The notes: generated by a model from the letters alone, not told the origin. DNA of 64,000 nt from Tupaia tana (GCA_026018925.1 JAKSZU010000004.1:39451233-39515232); one strand, 5' to 3'. Shown: positions 11,026-22,297, counted from the first letter of the stretch. Numbers and translations: made by a program.

Positions 11026-11935
11026 GCCTCTAGCAGACAGCACTTGACTCTTGATGTCACCTCCACTTTTAGATATTTAATAAATGCCCCCTAGGGGTAT
11101 TTGTAGATTCACCAGCTTTTTTTTGCTGAGCCCTAAAAATTTGGGAGTGGAGTGGATGGAGAATTTTAAAGTATTGGAATAGTTACATAGATCATACTCA
11201 CTAATACATACATAAAGACCAGATAGAAGAATAACGTGTCAGGTAAAGAGGAAGAAATATTGGTTTTGAAGGAGGCCATGAAGAGCTTCCTAAACTGAGT
11301 GACTAAATATATTGGGATTTTGACAAGTAGAGAATTAAGTGTTATCCTGGAGAGATGATGGTCAGCTCTGGCCATACATTCACAGTGTCTTGTGACTTTA
11401 TTTTTGCCTCCATGAGCATCTTTGTACTTATTAGTCATGCTAGAGAGCTCTTCTTCTGGGCCCAGAGCAAAGTCCTAATGCAAAGGATCCTCTTGCTTTA
11501 GATATATTTTTCTTTTCCAGCTGGTGGTTCTAAACTTGGAAGAATGCAGTCAAACCAAACCAAACACAAAAACATAAATCCAAAAAAAAAAAAGATCACT
11601 AACAAAATGAAAGTTTCAAAATATTCTTGATTAATTTTGAAATCTCATGCTAATGATCTGTAACCAGGCAAATCTTATCTCTCTAAGCATCCCTGAAAGT
11701 ATTAAAAGAAGCTGGCCATCTCTGTAAGCACAGATTCTTGTCACTGAGACTTCTGCCTGCCACGAACACCAAGGAATCTGGCTCTAGTTGTGAATTTACC
11801 AAAATTCTCTGAGCAATAATTCTTGCTGCCACCCTTGCAGAGTCTTGAAACCAGCTGGTAGTCTATCCAATGATAACTCAATAGCATTACTATGCACCTG
11901 TAGTGTGCCAGGCTTCTTACATCATTGTCACTATT
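11026..11935. other. Unique intergenic DNA, no gene seen
   Basis: AT-rich single-copy sequence with no repeat signature or coding-like frame that I can support. A short oligo(A) lies at 11582-11592. Confidence 0.6.
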
Positions 11936-12060
11936 TTTTCTAACAACATTTCAGAGGAGGTGTTTTTGTTTTCCATTTACAGATGAAGAAACAAAGACAG
12001 AGCGGCCGAGGGACTTACTAATTGCCATATAGCCAGAATATGGAAGCTCTGCAAGTTGAG
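11936..12060 (-). mobile_element. MIR SINE relic, antisense
   Basis: 'ttccatttacagatgaagaaacaaagacag' then 'gacttactaattgccatata' and 'gaagctctgcaagttgagtccc' follow the antisense MIR core. It ends where SINE A inserted. Confidence 0.65.
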
Positions 12061-12076
12061 TCCCATTGTAAATAAT

Positions 12077-12336
12077 ATTTTTTTTTGTTTGGTTATTTCT
12101 GGCATAGGGCATCTGTGCTTGCTGGAGAGAAACAGAGACAATGAGAGGGAAAGTAAGAAATTACATCCCAGAGGGAATGGTCATGCTGCAATCCCCTCTC
12201 TTTCATTCTCCTTCTGGAATTTTTGGCAGACACGTGCATGTGCCCAGTGTGATTTTCAAGTCACCAGGTCAGGGACTTGAACCATGGTTGGCCATATGAA
12301 AGTCTAATGCCTTAAGTACCATGCTTCCTGGTGGGA
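12077..12336 (-). mobile_element. SINE A, diverged antisense copy
   Basis: Poly(T), 'ggcatagggcatctgtgcttgc', 'gaaattacatcccagaggg', 'ggtcatgctgcaatcccc', B box complement 'gggacttgaacc', head ending 'gcttcctggtggg'. Many mutations; no clear target duplication. Confidence 0.82.
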
Positions 12337-12424
12337 AGCATTAGAACCATTCTCAGTCATTTCCTTGGAAGAGGAAAACCTGATATTTTTGCAATAATTT
12401 GGTATAATGTAATGTGTTCCTCAG

Positions 12425-13110
12425 AACATAGTCCTCAGAATCAGATAGATGTGGATTTCAAGCCTGCCTTTGCCCATTTCTTCTAAACTGTGGTATGCAT
12501 AGCAAAGGCTCTTCAAAGATATCTGTATCTTAATGCTCAGAACCTGTGACTATACAAGGTAACATGGCAAAGGAGATTTAAAGTAGCAAATGAAATTACT
12601 GTGGTTAATCATCTGACCTTAAAAGAGGGAAATAATTCTGGATTATCTAGATTAAAACAATGTAATCTATGGTCCCTGTAAGTGAAAGAAAGAGGCAGAA
12701 AAGCCAGAGTCAGAGATGTATAGGTGACCACACAGGCAGAGGTTGGATGAGGTTTATGAGGTGATGAGGTTGCTGGTTTCAGAGAATGAGGAAGGGAGCA
12801 TGACCAGGCTATGATGGAAAAGGTGAGGAAATGGATTATCCCCTAAAGTCTTCAGGAAGAAACACAGCCCTACCAGCTCCTTAATTTTTAGCCCAGTAAG
12901 ACCTATTTTGGACTTTTGATCCCTAGAAATGTAAGAAAATTAATTTATGTTATTTTAAGTCACTAAGTTTGTAGGAATTTGTTATAATAACTATTAAATG
13001 AGTTTCATTTTCTAGTTGTAGGACCTTGGCCAAATTACCAAGTCTCTAATGGCCTTACCTGTATGACACAGTAATTAAAATCCGTAAAGGCTAGTTTTAC
13101 TAATATGATT
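12425..13110 (+). mobile_element. MIR SINE split by an LTR
   Basis: The left half ('cagaatcagatagatgtgga ... gcctgcctttgccc', about 12437-12480) and right half ('tctagttgtaggaccttggcc', from about 13008) are consecutive parts of MIR. The LTR at 12481-13002 lies exactly between them, with a short 'catttct'-like duplication. Confidence 0.65.
12481..13002 (+). mobile_element. MLT1-type MaLR LTR inserted in a MIR
   Basis: The phrases come in MLT1 order: 'cagaacctgtgactat', 'taacatggcaaaggagatt', 'ctggattatctag', 'ggaaatggattatcccctaaag', 'gcccagtaagaccta', and the 3' end 'aagtcactaagtttgtagg'. It is a solo LTR; no internal region is present. Confidence 0.75.
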
Positions 13111-13764
13111 GATATCACATAGACAATACTACTGGACCAACAATAGTTTCAACGAGACAAGGACTATGCCTTCATTGCTATTGTCAACCTACATGCTTGA
13201 TTTTCCTGTTTACATGGTGCTGTCAATTCTGAGAATCTCCAGGCAGAAAAATCTGGCTGACTCATTGCAAGCTTAGCTGAACTCCCACTGCATGTTGCCA
13301 CGCTAACTGACTGAGGTTTCTGCCGGAAATATCTGTTGCCTAGTTAAGGGAGTGTTCCCTGCTTTGAAGCCTAGGCAACTGCATATGTGAAAGTTTCTGG
13401 TTTCCTGGGATTGCAAATTAAATGTCAGGGAAGATAGAAATGCTATAAAAGAATTGCAAGAAGCAGTGTAATGAGTTAGATAAGAAGGAAGATCCCTGTT
13501 TGGCTCAGGAAGCCATTTTATAGTAGCCACTAAAGGACAAATCTTTGCTAATAGCATTTGCCTCATCCTCAGTTCCTTACATGTCATAATGAAATTTGAA
13601 CTTGTGCTGGATGGAAGCCGTATATTCCTTCTCTCTGTGATGATCAGGAATCAAAATAGCCTGAGTATGTGCCAAGACGAGTTATTTATGATTTTGAACT
13701 GTGTTTCCTCATCTCTAACACGACACAAATAGAATAATAAAAGAGTATGAAACTTAAAACATGA
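13111..13764. other. Unique intergenic DNA, no gene seen
   Basis: Single-copy sequence. A 94-codon antisense frame at 13303-13587 has no recognisable domain, and I regard it as a chance frame. Confidence 0.55.
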
Positions 13765-13990
13765 TAATGATAACTAACATTGTTTTGATAGCTTACTATG
13801 TGCAAATAATTTTTCCAGTACATCTTATATAACGTCTCATTGAGTCTTCACAACAACACAGTGAGGTGTTCCCAGTTTTATAAATGATATTTATTTATCA
13901 AGGGATATTTATTTCCCAAGATCTCCCAGGAAGTAGTAAGTTCTAATAACTTTTAACCATTGTGCTCAAAGGTCTCCCTAAGACTTAGCT
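13765..13990 (-). mobile_element. MIR SINE, long antisense copy
   Basis: It reads 'taacattgttttgatagcttactatgtgc', 'cattgagtcttcacaacaac' and 'ccaagatctcccaggaagtag', the antisense MIR from 3' end to core. About 30% diverged by eye. Confidence 0.75.
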
Positions 13991-14132
13991 CTTGCCTTCA
14001 TAAGAGTTCAATACTGTAAACGGAGTATGTATATTTGCCTTATAGTGCAGTTGTTAGGATTAAATAGAAAGTATTTAGAAAATAAAATGATAACATGTAA
14101 ATAAGCTCCATAATTGAAATGTTATTCTTTTT

Positions 14133-14393
14133 ATTTTTGGGGGGGAGAGGTTTTTGCTCCAGGGTGCGTGCACTCACCAGAAAGACAGAGAGAGACAGAG
14201 AGATAGAAAGCGAGAAATCACCTCCCAGGGGGGATGGCTACGCTGCAATCCCTTCTCCTCTATTCTCCTCTCGGGATCTTGGGCACACACGCACATGTGC
14301 TCGACATGAGTTTAAGCCACCAGGTCCAGGACTCGAACCGCATCAACTACATAGGAGTCCAGCGACATAGCCATTAGGCTAACTGCTGGTCCC
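14133..14393 (-). mobile_element. SINE A, full length, antisense
   Basis: A clean copy with 'aggtttttgctccagggtgc', AGAGAGACAGAGAGATAG, 'aaatcacctcccagggggga', B box complement 'ggactcgaacc' and head end 'aactgctggtccc'. The flank ttattcttttt is repeated (14122 and 14395). Confidence 0.9.
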
Positions 14394-14489
14394 ATTATTC
14401 TTTTTTTTTTTTTCTTTTTTTAATGCACTCTGAATTTGCATGGGCTTTTGCAAAAGCATCCAAACTCTTCTTCCTCTAGTGTGTTTTCT

Positions 14490-14688
14490 TTTTCTTTTTT
14501 TTTGAATATTTATTTAATTTTATTTATTATCATTTTTCAGTTTTGACTCGAGACACACACACACACATACACACACACACACAGATTGAGAGAGAGAGTG
14601 AGAAAGCATGCCACCAGGTCTGAGACTTGAACCATGGTCAACCATGTGGGAGTCCAGTGCCTTAACCACCACAGCACCTGCCGGCCCC
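14490..14688 (-). mobile_element. SINE B, full length, antisense, 17-bp TSD
   Basis: Flanked by exact duplications cctctagtgtgttttct (14473-14489 and 14689-14705). It contains the antisense AT-rich tail with AATAAA motifs, a CA/GAGA tract that has partly become (CA)n, and the tRNA-like head 'ggagtccagtgccttaacc'. Confidence 0.92.
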
Positions 14689-15059
14689 CCTCTAGTGTGT
14701 TTTCTAACCTCACAAGATTGTGAGAGTGATCCTTCTAAAATACAAATTAGAGAATGGTATTCCTGGACTGAAAAAATACATGCAATGCATTCAAGTTCTA
14801 TAATGTATTTTGAAGTCCTTTCACATAATGTGCCTAGCACTCATTTTTCCAATCCCTTCTGGAATTCCATATCCATGAATATACTTTACTCAAGCTCTGT
14901 CAAAACACTTGCTATTCTCTAATTATATCTTATTACTTTTTTATCTGGACATGTGCACATTTTATCCTTATTCCTAAAATATTCTTATTCCCTTTTCATG
15001 CCAGGTGAAGCCACTCACTTCAAAACTTTGTACCTGCCCTGGTACAATATATATATATA

Positions 15060-15326
15060 TTTTTTAATTATTTTTTTATGGAGAGGATTTTGCTATAGGA
15101 CGTGTGTGCTCGCCAGACAGAGGGAGACAGAGAGGCAGAAAGCGAGAAATCACCCCCCAGGGGGTATGGCCACGCCACAATCCCTTCTCCTCCATTCTCC
15201 TCTCAGGATCTTGGGCACGCACGCACACGCACCTGGCGTGAGTTTAAGCCACTGGGTCTGAGACTCGAACCGCGGTCGACTACATGGGAGTCCAGCGACA
15301 TAGCCATTATGCTAACTGCTGGCCCC
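15060..15326 (-). mobile_element. SINE A, full length, antisense
   Basis: Little-diverged copy: 'gattttgctataggacgtg', GGGAGACAGAGAGGCAG, 'atcaccccccagggggtat', B box complement 'gactcgaacc', 'gcggtcgactacatgggag', ending 'ctgctggcccc'. The T-rich side adjoins a short (TA)n. Confidence 0.9.
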
Positions 15327-15539
15327 AAGATGACATTTTCTGTAACCCTTCCTACCTTCTGTACAATATTTTTAATGAACTTTAGATCCATCATGTAAAG
15401 TGTCTAGTCAATGAATAGTATCTTTGCAAAAAGGACATATACTATCTTTTCTTTAATGTTTTTATTTAGTTTCCTCGGCCATCTAAATTCTTACTTTCTC
15501 CTGTTTCTTGCTTTATTCATGCAAGCCCCTTTGAGTATT

Positions 15540-15850
15540 TCTTTCCTCACCTTTGTCCTGTCTGGTATACAATTCAGGTTCTCCTGACTCTGGAGTTCAG
15601 TGTCCTTTCTAGTTACATCTCCTCATTTTCGTAGACTATCATCTTGATAACATCCATCTGTGCCTTCCCTGGTCTCAAGACTTTCCCTTCTCAAGTGCTA
15701 GAGGTTAAGATCAACCATTTCACATCAAAGGTTACCTGATTTTATTAAGCCTTTTCTGACCTCTTCAAGAATAGCTATGCTGTCTTCCCTCAGCGCCTAT
15801 GGAGCTGGTTTGCTGCTTTATTATGGCATCTATCTTGTTGGAGGTGACTA
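15540..15850 (+). mobile_element. L2 LINE relic
   Basis: 'aaaggttacctgattttattaagccttttctgacctcttca' parallels the L2 phrase 'atgccacctcctccatgaagccttccctgac'. The flanks are weaker. The extent is approximate. Confidence 0.5.
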
Positions 15851-15854
15851 TAAT

Positions 15855-16125
15855 ATAATGATTTTGTACTTAGAGTAAACCAGGTCTCTGGAAGACAGTG
15901 ATAATGTTCTAGTTATTCCTGTTTCAGGCCTTGATATTTACCCTTGGGTATGCCACTTAATTTCTCTTAACTTCACTTTCTTAAACTAAAATAAGAGGAA
16001 AATAATTAATATTCTGCAGAGTTATAAGGACTAGGTAGTATATAAAAAGGTAATATATAAAAAGTGTAGTGGCTGGCACATAGTAAAACCTAGTATTTTG
16101 TATCCAATACTATTATCTCCATTTA
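15855..16125 (+). mobile_element. MIR SINE, long sense copy
   Basis: The core 'cttgggtatgccacttaattt', 'cttcactttcttaaactaaa' and the 3' end 'ggctggcacatagtaaaacc' come in MIR order. Confidence 0.7.
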
Positions 16126-16129
16126 TAAA

Positions 16130-17440
16130 GACACTGGAAATTTTCAAAAGAGTGGAGGTACAAATGAGGAAGAATGTTAGCCTTTCCTTTCTTGAACTTT
16201 AGCTAACAATTTATCCAATATGGACCATAGAATCAGCCTAATGTTGAGGGTTTAAATCTGTCTCATTACCATCGATCACCAGCATCTGGTGAATTCAGAG
16301 TGTGTCCACTGACATAATTCTCCTCAGCCATCTTTGTAGTGTTGGCTGTTCACTTGACTCTCTGGTTGGTTTTCTAGGCCTTCTACCAACCCTGCCCATA
16401 CCCAAGTTGATACCTGATCTCAACTTTGGCAAATTTCTTCTCTGAGAGCTAAATCTCATTTACTCCGAGTCTTGGCTGAGTTCTCTTAAAAGATCATGTT
16501 TGCTCTAACCCTTGACCACAATGGACTGGACTTCTACATGGGGAGAAAGTAGACATGTAGCTCATTTTATTCCCTCTGGCCTGGCTTCCTTCCCTTTTTA
16601 CCTACTGATACTCCTAAGGTTTAAGAATTTCTTGTAACTGAGAGTTCACATGAGTTATGTGAGGGGATGACTCATGCTTTTGCAAAAGTAGAAAGACTGA
16701 TGACAAGTAGCTACTTTCTGATGTTCTATTTCTTCCTTCCCAAGCCAATTTATGAATTCTGGTGGTGCATTTACTGGCAAAGGTTCTCGTTTCACTTTAA
16801 TAAGCTCTATTTCTATGTGTTTTGAGACCATCACCACATCTTGCAAGAAAGGATGTTGTTTGATCAAGCTCCTCAAATTGCTAGATTCCTTCAAATGCCT
16901 TTAAAAAATTTCAGAGAGGAAAATGTGTTTTCTCTGAGACCTGAATATTGACATAGACTATTATTTGAAATAACTTGTAGCAAGCATGTTCATTAATATT
17001 ATCTTTAAAGTCTACTTGGTATCCAAATTCCTATTGTGAAATGAGGTTTTGTGGCAATGTGGCAGAAAATTTTCTAAAACATGTTTTATGTAATAAAAAG
17101 ATGTATAGCTATTAAGTTAAAAGCCACAAGTGTTCACCCAGGCCCACTTTTCTTTGTCTCTCTAAAGATACCCATGAATGCAACAAGAGGAAATCAGTTT
17201 TTGGCATACTTTTTAATAGACTGCCTCTTAACACTGCGCCAAGTAAAAAATCTCGAGTCAGGGACCAGATCTCATCTATAGAAATTACATTCCTCCTTCA
17301 TTGTCAGTTAGCTGAAAATTCAAGGAAAGTTTTTTTTCTAAGCACTGAATTCCCAAAAGAGCTTACAATGTAGTTAATTGAAATTTTTCCCAGCAAATTA
17401 AATTGTGAACTACACTGTGTAATTTATCATTGCTCAAAAA
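16130..17440. other. Unique intergenic DNA with one protein-like frame
   Basis: No repeat is recognised over 1.3 kb. It contains the antisense 79-codon frame described separately; otherwise nothing is supported. Confidence 0.5.
16655..16904 (-). other. Possible exon or pseudogene fragment, unknown
   Basis: The minus strand holds an 80-codon open frame of varied, charge-rich composition, unlike the repeat-derived frames elsewhere. Examples are LIKQHPFLQDVV and PPEFINWLGKEEIEHQ. There is no good ATG at its start. The frame is bounded upstream by a stop next to 'attttttaaag', which could be a splice acceptor. It ends at TAA. I do not recognise the family. It could be an orphan exon, a decayed retrogene or chance. 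Confidence 0.2.
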
Positions 17441-17452
17441 GTTCAAAATGAG

Positions 17453-17735
17453 GGACCATCAGTTAGTGTAATGGTTATGTCGCTGGACTCCCATGTAGTC
17501 AACCATGGTTCGAGTCCCGGACCCAGTGACTTAAACTCACACTGGGCATGTATGTGTGCGTGCCCAAGATCCCAAGAAGAGAATGGGGGAGAAGGGATTG
17601 CGGGGTGGCCATTCCCCCTGGGGTGTGATTTCTTGCTTTCTGTCTCTCTTTCTCTCTCTGTCTTTTTGGTGAGCACATGTGCCCTATAGCAAAAACCTCT
17701 CAAAAAAAAAAAAAAAAAAAAAACAGTTAAAAAAA
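17453..17735 (+). mobile_element. SINE A, full length, 17-bp TSD
   Basis: From 'ggaccatcagttagtg' through a canonical B box (GGTTCGAGTCC) to 'ccctatagcaaaaacctctc' and an A-tail of about 23 nt plus a second A-run. The flanking duplication aaaaagttcaaaatgag (17436) has one mismatch in the right copy (17736). Confidence 0.93.
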
Positions 17736-18206
17736 AAAAAGTTCAGAATGAGTCCCTCTTATAAGAACCAAGGAAAATGGATTCATCAAAAATAAATAAA
17801 ATAAATTGCAGAATTAAGTAGCCAATTATAAGGATTGGAATGGGTAACAATGAAGTCTTGGAATGGACTAATGTAATTATATCAAGGAGCTGTCCCTCTA
17901 TATATTGATCTATTGCTCTTATTGTAGGAATAAGATCAATGTTTTCTGTGTAAAATTCACTTCTTTGGTTTTTGAGTTTATATTGTTATTTCCAACCTTT
18001 ATACTAATTTATTTCTCTTGCTTTCTTTAATTTCATAATGATAGGCAAATTAGGATTATCTTTAAGCTTTATTTTCTCATGCTTCATAGTCAGTAAACAA
18101 GTCCTTCTAGGTTGGCATTTAAAATATTTCTCCAGTTCACACTTACTTACTTTCACAATTGCATGACACATAGACTCTTCTGATTGTATTACTAGTATTT
18201 CATTTT

Positions 18207-18683
18207 GGGGATCATCAAACAACTGCCTGTAGACAACATGCCAACTATTTTTGTTATTAAAGTTTTATTGGTATATAGCTGTGGTCATTTGTTTGTGTCC
18301 GCTTTGCTGTTAAAAGGGCCGGGCTGGGAACCAGCAGTTAGCGTAATGGCTATGTCGCTGGACTCCCACGTAGTCGACCGCGGTTCGCGTCTCGGACCCG
18401 GTGGCTTACAACTCACACTGGGCACGTGTGCGTGCGTGCCCAAGATCCCGAGAGGAGAATGGAGGAGAAGGGATTGCGGCGTGACCATCCCCCCTGGGGG
18501 GTGATTTCTCGCTTTCTGTCTCTATGTCTCTCTCTGTCTGTCTGGCGAGCACACGCGCCCTATAGCGAAAAACCTCTCAAAAAAAAAAATGTAAAAAAGG
18601 GCCGGGCTGAGTAGTTGCAAAGCTTAAACTATTTATTACCCATCTATCTACAAAAAAATGTTTGCTATCTCTTGTTCTAGCTC
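18207..18683 (-). mobile_element. MER20-like hAT DNA transposon relic, split by SINE A
   Basis: 'attaaagttttattggtata', 'gtggtcatttgtttgtgtc' and, beyond the SINE, 'gagtagttgcaaagcttaaa' and 'aaatgtttgctatctcttg' follow the antisense MER20 consensus (a nonautonomous Charlie-type element). The terminal repeats are decayed. Confidence 0.7.
18327..18594 (+). mobile_element. SINE A1, young copy, 15-bp TSD
   Basis: A complete, little-diverged copy inserted in MER20. The exact duplication is aaaagggccgggctg (18312-18326 and 18595-18609). Its B box region is GGTTCGCGTC and it has CTTACAACTCAC and TATGTCTCTCT, which are subfamily A1 markers. It is nearly identical to the copy at 58360. Confidence 0.95.
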
Positions 18684-18864
18684 AGGCTCATATCACACAG
18701 GTAACTAACTAGAAACAGTTGAACTGGTTTCCTTGCTGCTGGTCTCACTAACACCAGTCGATCCACCGTTGACTCAAGAGAGTCAAACCTGTATTTCAAA
18801 CCCTAGCAAATTCTTCCCAATCTTTCCAGCCCAGGTTACCTCTTACCATTTTTTGGGGGGCACG

Positions 18865-19020
18865 ATTTTAGCACCAAAGATAAAACAGTGACTAAAGTAA
18901 ACCAGATTCTTGCCTTCATAATTTTTTTTCTTCATTTTAGAAGAGCAGATAGGCAGTTAAACCAGCAATGATATAATGGTATCTGTGCTATAATGGGTGA
19001 TAATCTAGACAAACTGCTAG
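18865..19020 (+). mobile_element. Old mammalian LINE relic (L1ME/L2-like)
   Basis: 'aaaacagtgactaaagtaaa ... attcttgccttcataa' resembles the widespread 'cagtgaacaaaacagacaaa...ccctgccctcatgg' segment of an old LINE-derived repeat. The family is uncertain. Confidence 0.4.
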
Positions 19021-19079
19021 ATTTATACACTAGCTACATTTTGTAGCAACTGTGTATCGAAAATTAATTAACCTTAGCC

Positions 19080-19190
19080 TAATTTTTTTAAATCTCTTTT
19101 GTGGTTTTTGGTGGTCAAATGAGATCATCTGTCACACAAGTGGCTTTGTGTCTGGTACGTACTCAGTCTGTATCATTACTATTTAAACAA
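19080..19190 (+). mobile_element. MIR SINE 3' part
   Basis: 'gtcaaatgagatcatctgtc' and 'tgtgtctggtacgtactcag' correspond to the 3' third of MIR ('gattaaatgagataat...gcctggcacatagtaag'). Confidence 0.45.
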
Positions 19191-19359
19191 TAATTATAGG
19201 GAAAGTATGTCTCTATGGGAATATTGGAAAGAACATTTAGGTTAGTCTTGAGTGACAGAGACTGGCGTGACTAATGTTTTTGCCAAAACCGAAGCTGGGT
19301 TAGCAATAGGAAAAGGAACAGTGTTGTAGGAATAGGGAAGAATTTGCTAGGGTTTGGGG

Positions 19360-19670
19360 AAATGGCCAATAACCAATGAATGAGATAGCCTTTGGGAACT
19401 GGAAAAGGGAAAAAAACCAGATTTGCCTCTAGAGCCTCCTAAAGAACTTCCTGAAGTGAATGCAGGCCTACTCATACCTTGATTTTGGCCAGGTGTGATG
19501 GTAAATTTTATGTGTTTCTCTGGTGAACCCAGACTAATACACACTATGAGATCCATGTCAGACTCTGCCCTATAGATAATATAAAATGAAAGAGTTATAT
19601 GGCTAATGTCGCTAAATTTGAGGCAATGTGTTAGGGCAGCAATGGAAAAGCAATATACCGCCCATCTAGG
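19360..19670 (+). mobile_element. MLT1-type LTR with a tiny nested relic
   Basis: 'gggaactggaaaaggg', 'ctctagagcctcctaaag', 'accttgattttggcc', then after 19547 'gagatccatgtcagactctg' and the 3' end 'gctaaatttgaggcaatgtg' follow MLT1 order. The element is interrupted at 19497-19547 by a different LTR remnant. Confidence 0.65.
19497..19547 (+). mobile_element. MLT2-like ERVL LTR reduced to its two ends
   Basis: 'tgtgatggtaaattttatgtg' is joined directly to 'tttctctggtgaacccagac' and 'taatacac'. These are the left and right termini of an MLT2-type LTR with the roughly 400-bp middle deleted. It sits inside the MLT1 LTR between 'ggcc' and 'gagatcc'. Confidence 0.55.
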
Positions 19671-20928
19671 CAGAAAATAATTTAAAAATACATACCATAT
19701 ATTTCACTTTATGACATCAGAACTCATAAAAAATAACATTCGATGTCAATTTTAGTATATGAGTAAGACTTCTTGTGTAAGGAATTGTAAGGGTGAATTT
19801 AAATCAAAGCTAATTAAAATAGAATGTGATTCTATTTCATGTCTGAGAGTTGTCTCATGACTGAAAGGGGAGGAGAAAGGAAAAGAGAAAAGAAAAAATA
19901 GGAAAAACCTTTAGTGTTTGTACTATTAAAAAATAAAGAGCAGATTCAAATATGTTATTTTTTAATTATTAATAAGAAAGCAACATGAAAACAATTATAA
20001 TCAAGTAGGGAATATTTTTTATCATTCCTTTCAGTACTGCATCTTGCATTAAATTAATCCAACAGAGAAATTTTTATTCCTTCTATGCCTTATCTAAGCA
20101 ATCATTTCAGCTTTTTGAAAAATAAATAATACAAATAGACTTCATGGAGATCTTGCATTCACTCATGAAAATAATAGACAGATCTGAATTATTTATAAAT
20201 CCCATTATTTTTACAAAGACAGTGAATAACAGTAATAGTGAAAGAGGGCTTTGCTTGTAATCTAATTTTTTTAAATTGTGGGAAAAAAAAATCAACCAAC
20301 TGTGCCAGGTTTTAAAACTTAACAATAAATCTGTCATGGATTAATAGAAACTTTTGAAAAGAGGCCCATCTGGTAGTGACTGATCTAAATGGGAAAACTA
20401 GACAAATCCAGTATCACAATACTATATGCCTGAATTCCTAGGTGTTGTATAGTTTCCAATGTGAATTCGGGGTCTGAAATCATTCATTATTTAGAAAGTT
20501 TAGGCATAGACTCATATTCTTTTCCATGGGAAAAAATGAAGAGTAAATAAGGAGGAAAAGAGGTGAGTTTGTGTTAATGTCTTAATAATGGATCACATCA
20601 GGCAAAGGCAAGAAAATACTTCTCAGAGCTTCCCCCGGTCTACATTTTCCTGGCTAATACTCATGTGTAGATGAATCGAAGTAGCGCCGGACTGTGTAAC
20701 TACTTCCTCCTGTTTCTTCCTCTTTTTCTTTCTAACAGGGAATGGAAAAATGGAAGGAAGGAAGTCAAGCAGACATGGAAGGAAGAGAAGTAAGAGACAA
20801 GGAAGAGGGAAGCTTGCAGCAGAGGTACTTAAGCGATACCCAAATATCTAGTTTATATATATGACTATTAAGGCTTAAAGGTTCCAGACGAGCAGTTAAG
20901 ATTGTCACGCATTTTCATGTTAGTGAAC

Positions 20929-20930
<2 letters not shown>
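19671..20930. other. Unique AT-rich intergenic DNA, no gene seen
   Basis: No repeat or coding signature recognised. A purine-rich patch lies around 20740-20820 (aatggaaggaag-type). Confidence 0.55.

Positions 20931-20960
<30 letters not shown>
20931..20960 (-). repeat. Poly(T) run, 30 nt
   Basis: Thirty consecutive T without a recognisable SINE or L1 body on its right ('gcctatggtggtgcc'). It may be the tail of an unrecognised antisense retroposon. Confidence 0.9.
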
Positions 20961-20962
<2 letters not shown>

Positions 20963-21291
20963 CTATGGTGGTGCCTTTTTGGACTTCTGCTTACAAAGTA
21001 ATGTAAAACTGTGTTATTATATCAATATAATTCTGAGTTACATTCCAGGAGGACAGCTGAGTCCAAAGGTTAAGAGTTAAAAGGCTATAATATAACCACC
21101 AAAGTCTTAAGGTTTACAATTTTCCATACTTCCAATGAAAAATAGTTTCTTTGCAGTTGAAATATTCTTTAGCTTGTCTATTCTGTTAAGGATGACTCTT
21201 CTTAGTTTTAAAAAAATACTTTGAATTATACTTTTGCGTTAACAGCTTTTTATACTTTTCTATATTAATTGAGAACATTGATTTGGTATTG

Positions 21292-22010
21292 AATTTTTTT
21301 TTTTTATTGAAACAGTAAAACAAGCACAGATGGGACATCAACTAACAGTACAAACATCCTCAATAATACATAGATCTTCCACCATTCTAGACCCCTAGTT
21401 CACCTCCCAATGGCAATCGATATCATGTTTCTTAACCATCCTCCTAGAAATGGTGCGTGCTTAAACACAATTCACATATCCATTTATTTTACATATTATT
21501 TTACAAAAGGTGATATTTTTGTACCTTGCTTTTTTCACATAACAATGAATTTCAGAAGAGACTGATATCAGCATTTAAAAGGTTTTACCTCATACTTATC
21601 AACGGAAGCACATCATTCCATTGAATATGCATTCTAATCTATTTAACTAATCTCCTATTGATAGCCATTTATAGCATTCCCAGTATTTTACCATCACAAG
21701 AAATTATATATTAAAACACATAAGCATAGTTTCTGCACACTTACCATACTTTTGGTAATATCCGCAGGAACTTTCCTACCAATAGACTACCATGACTACA
21801 GCAGACGTGTGTTTAACCTTTTAATGGAGATTTCTAAATTGTTCTTAAAGGAGAATACACCAATCTATTCTCCCACCAATAGTATCTGTGAGACTTATTC
21901 CACCATAATCTCTGTAACACAGTATTATCAACCTTGCTGATCATTGCTAATCTCACAGAAATTGAATGGTGACTCATTGCTTTAATATATACTTGTTTAT
22001 TTAATTAGAC
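21292..22010 (-). mobile_element. Old L1M-type LINE 3' end, antisense
   Basis: A poly(T) start, then 'accattctagacccctagttcacctccc', 'catcattccattgaatatgc', 'taactaatctcctattgatagcc' and 'ctattctcccaccaatagt': the ordered phrases of an antisense L1M 3' region. No open frame survives. Confidence 0.75.
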
Positions 22011-22062
22011 ATTCATTTAACCAATGCTTTTGAATGAATATATTTTTCAGTGAAAACAATTT

Positions 22063-22277
22063 CAGTTATGTGCCACATAATGACATTTCTGTCAATGAAG
22101 AGCCACATATATGAAGATGGCCCCATATGATTATAATAGGCTAGACCATATAGCATAAGTGTGTAGTAACCTATACTAGTAAGGTTGTGTAAGTACACTA
22201 TAATGTTCACAAAGCAACAGTTTCACTGAATGATGCACTTCTCAGAATGTGTCCTTTTCATTAAGTGACAAATGACT
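22063..22277 (+). mobile_element. Tigger-like MITE (pogo superfamily DNA transposon)
   Basis: It begins CAGTTATGTGCCACATAATG and ends in the inverted counterpart 'cattaagtgacaaatgact', giving about 20-bp imperfect terminal inverted repeats. Internal phrases 'cccatatgattataat' and 'ggttgtgtaagtacac' fit a known internally deleted Tigger-group element; the exact family name is uncertain. It has no transposase. Confidence 0.7.
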
Positions 22278-22297
22278 TTATTATGAGGAAGATCTTT

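Noticed and set aside
13303..13587. 94-codon antisense frame
   Set aside because: No domain or composition signal; likely chance.
18004..18206. Charged 72-codon antisense frame with a possible splice acceptor
   Set aside because: Its start lies in the MER20 terminal region and no family is recognised; the support is too thin to call an exon.
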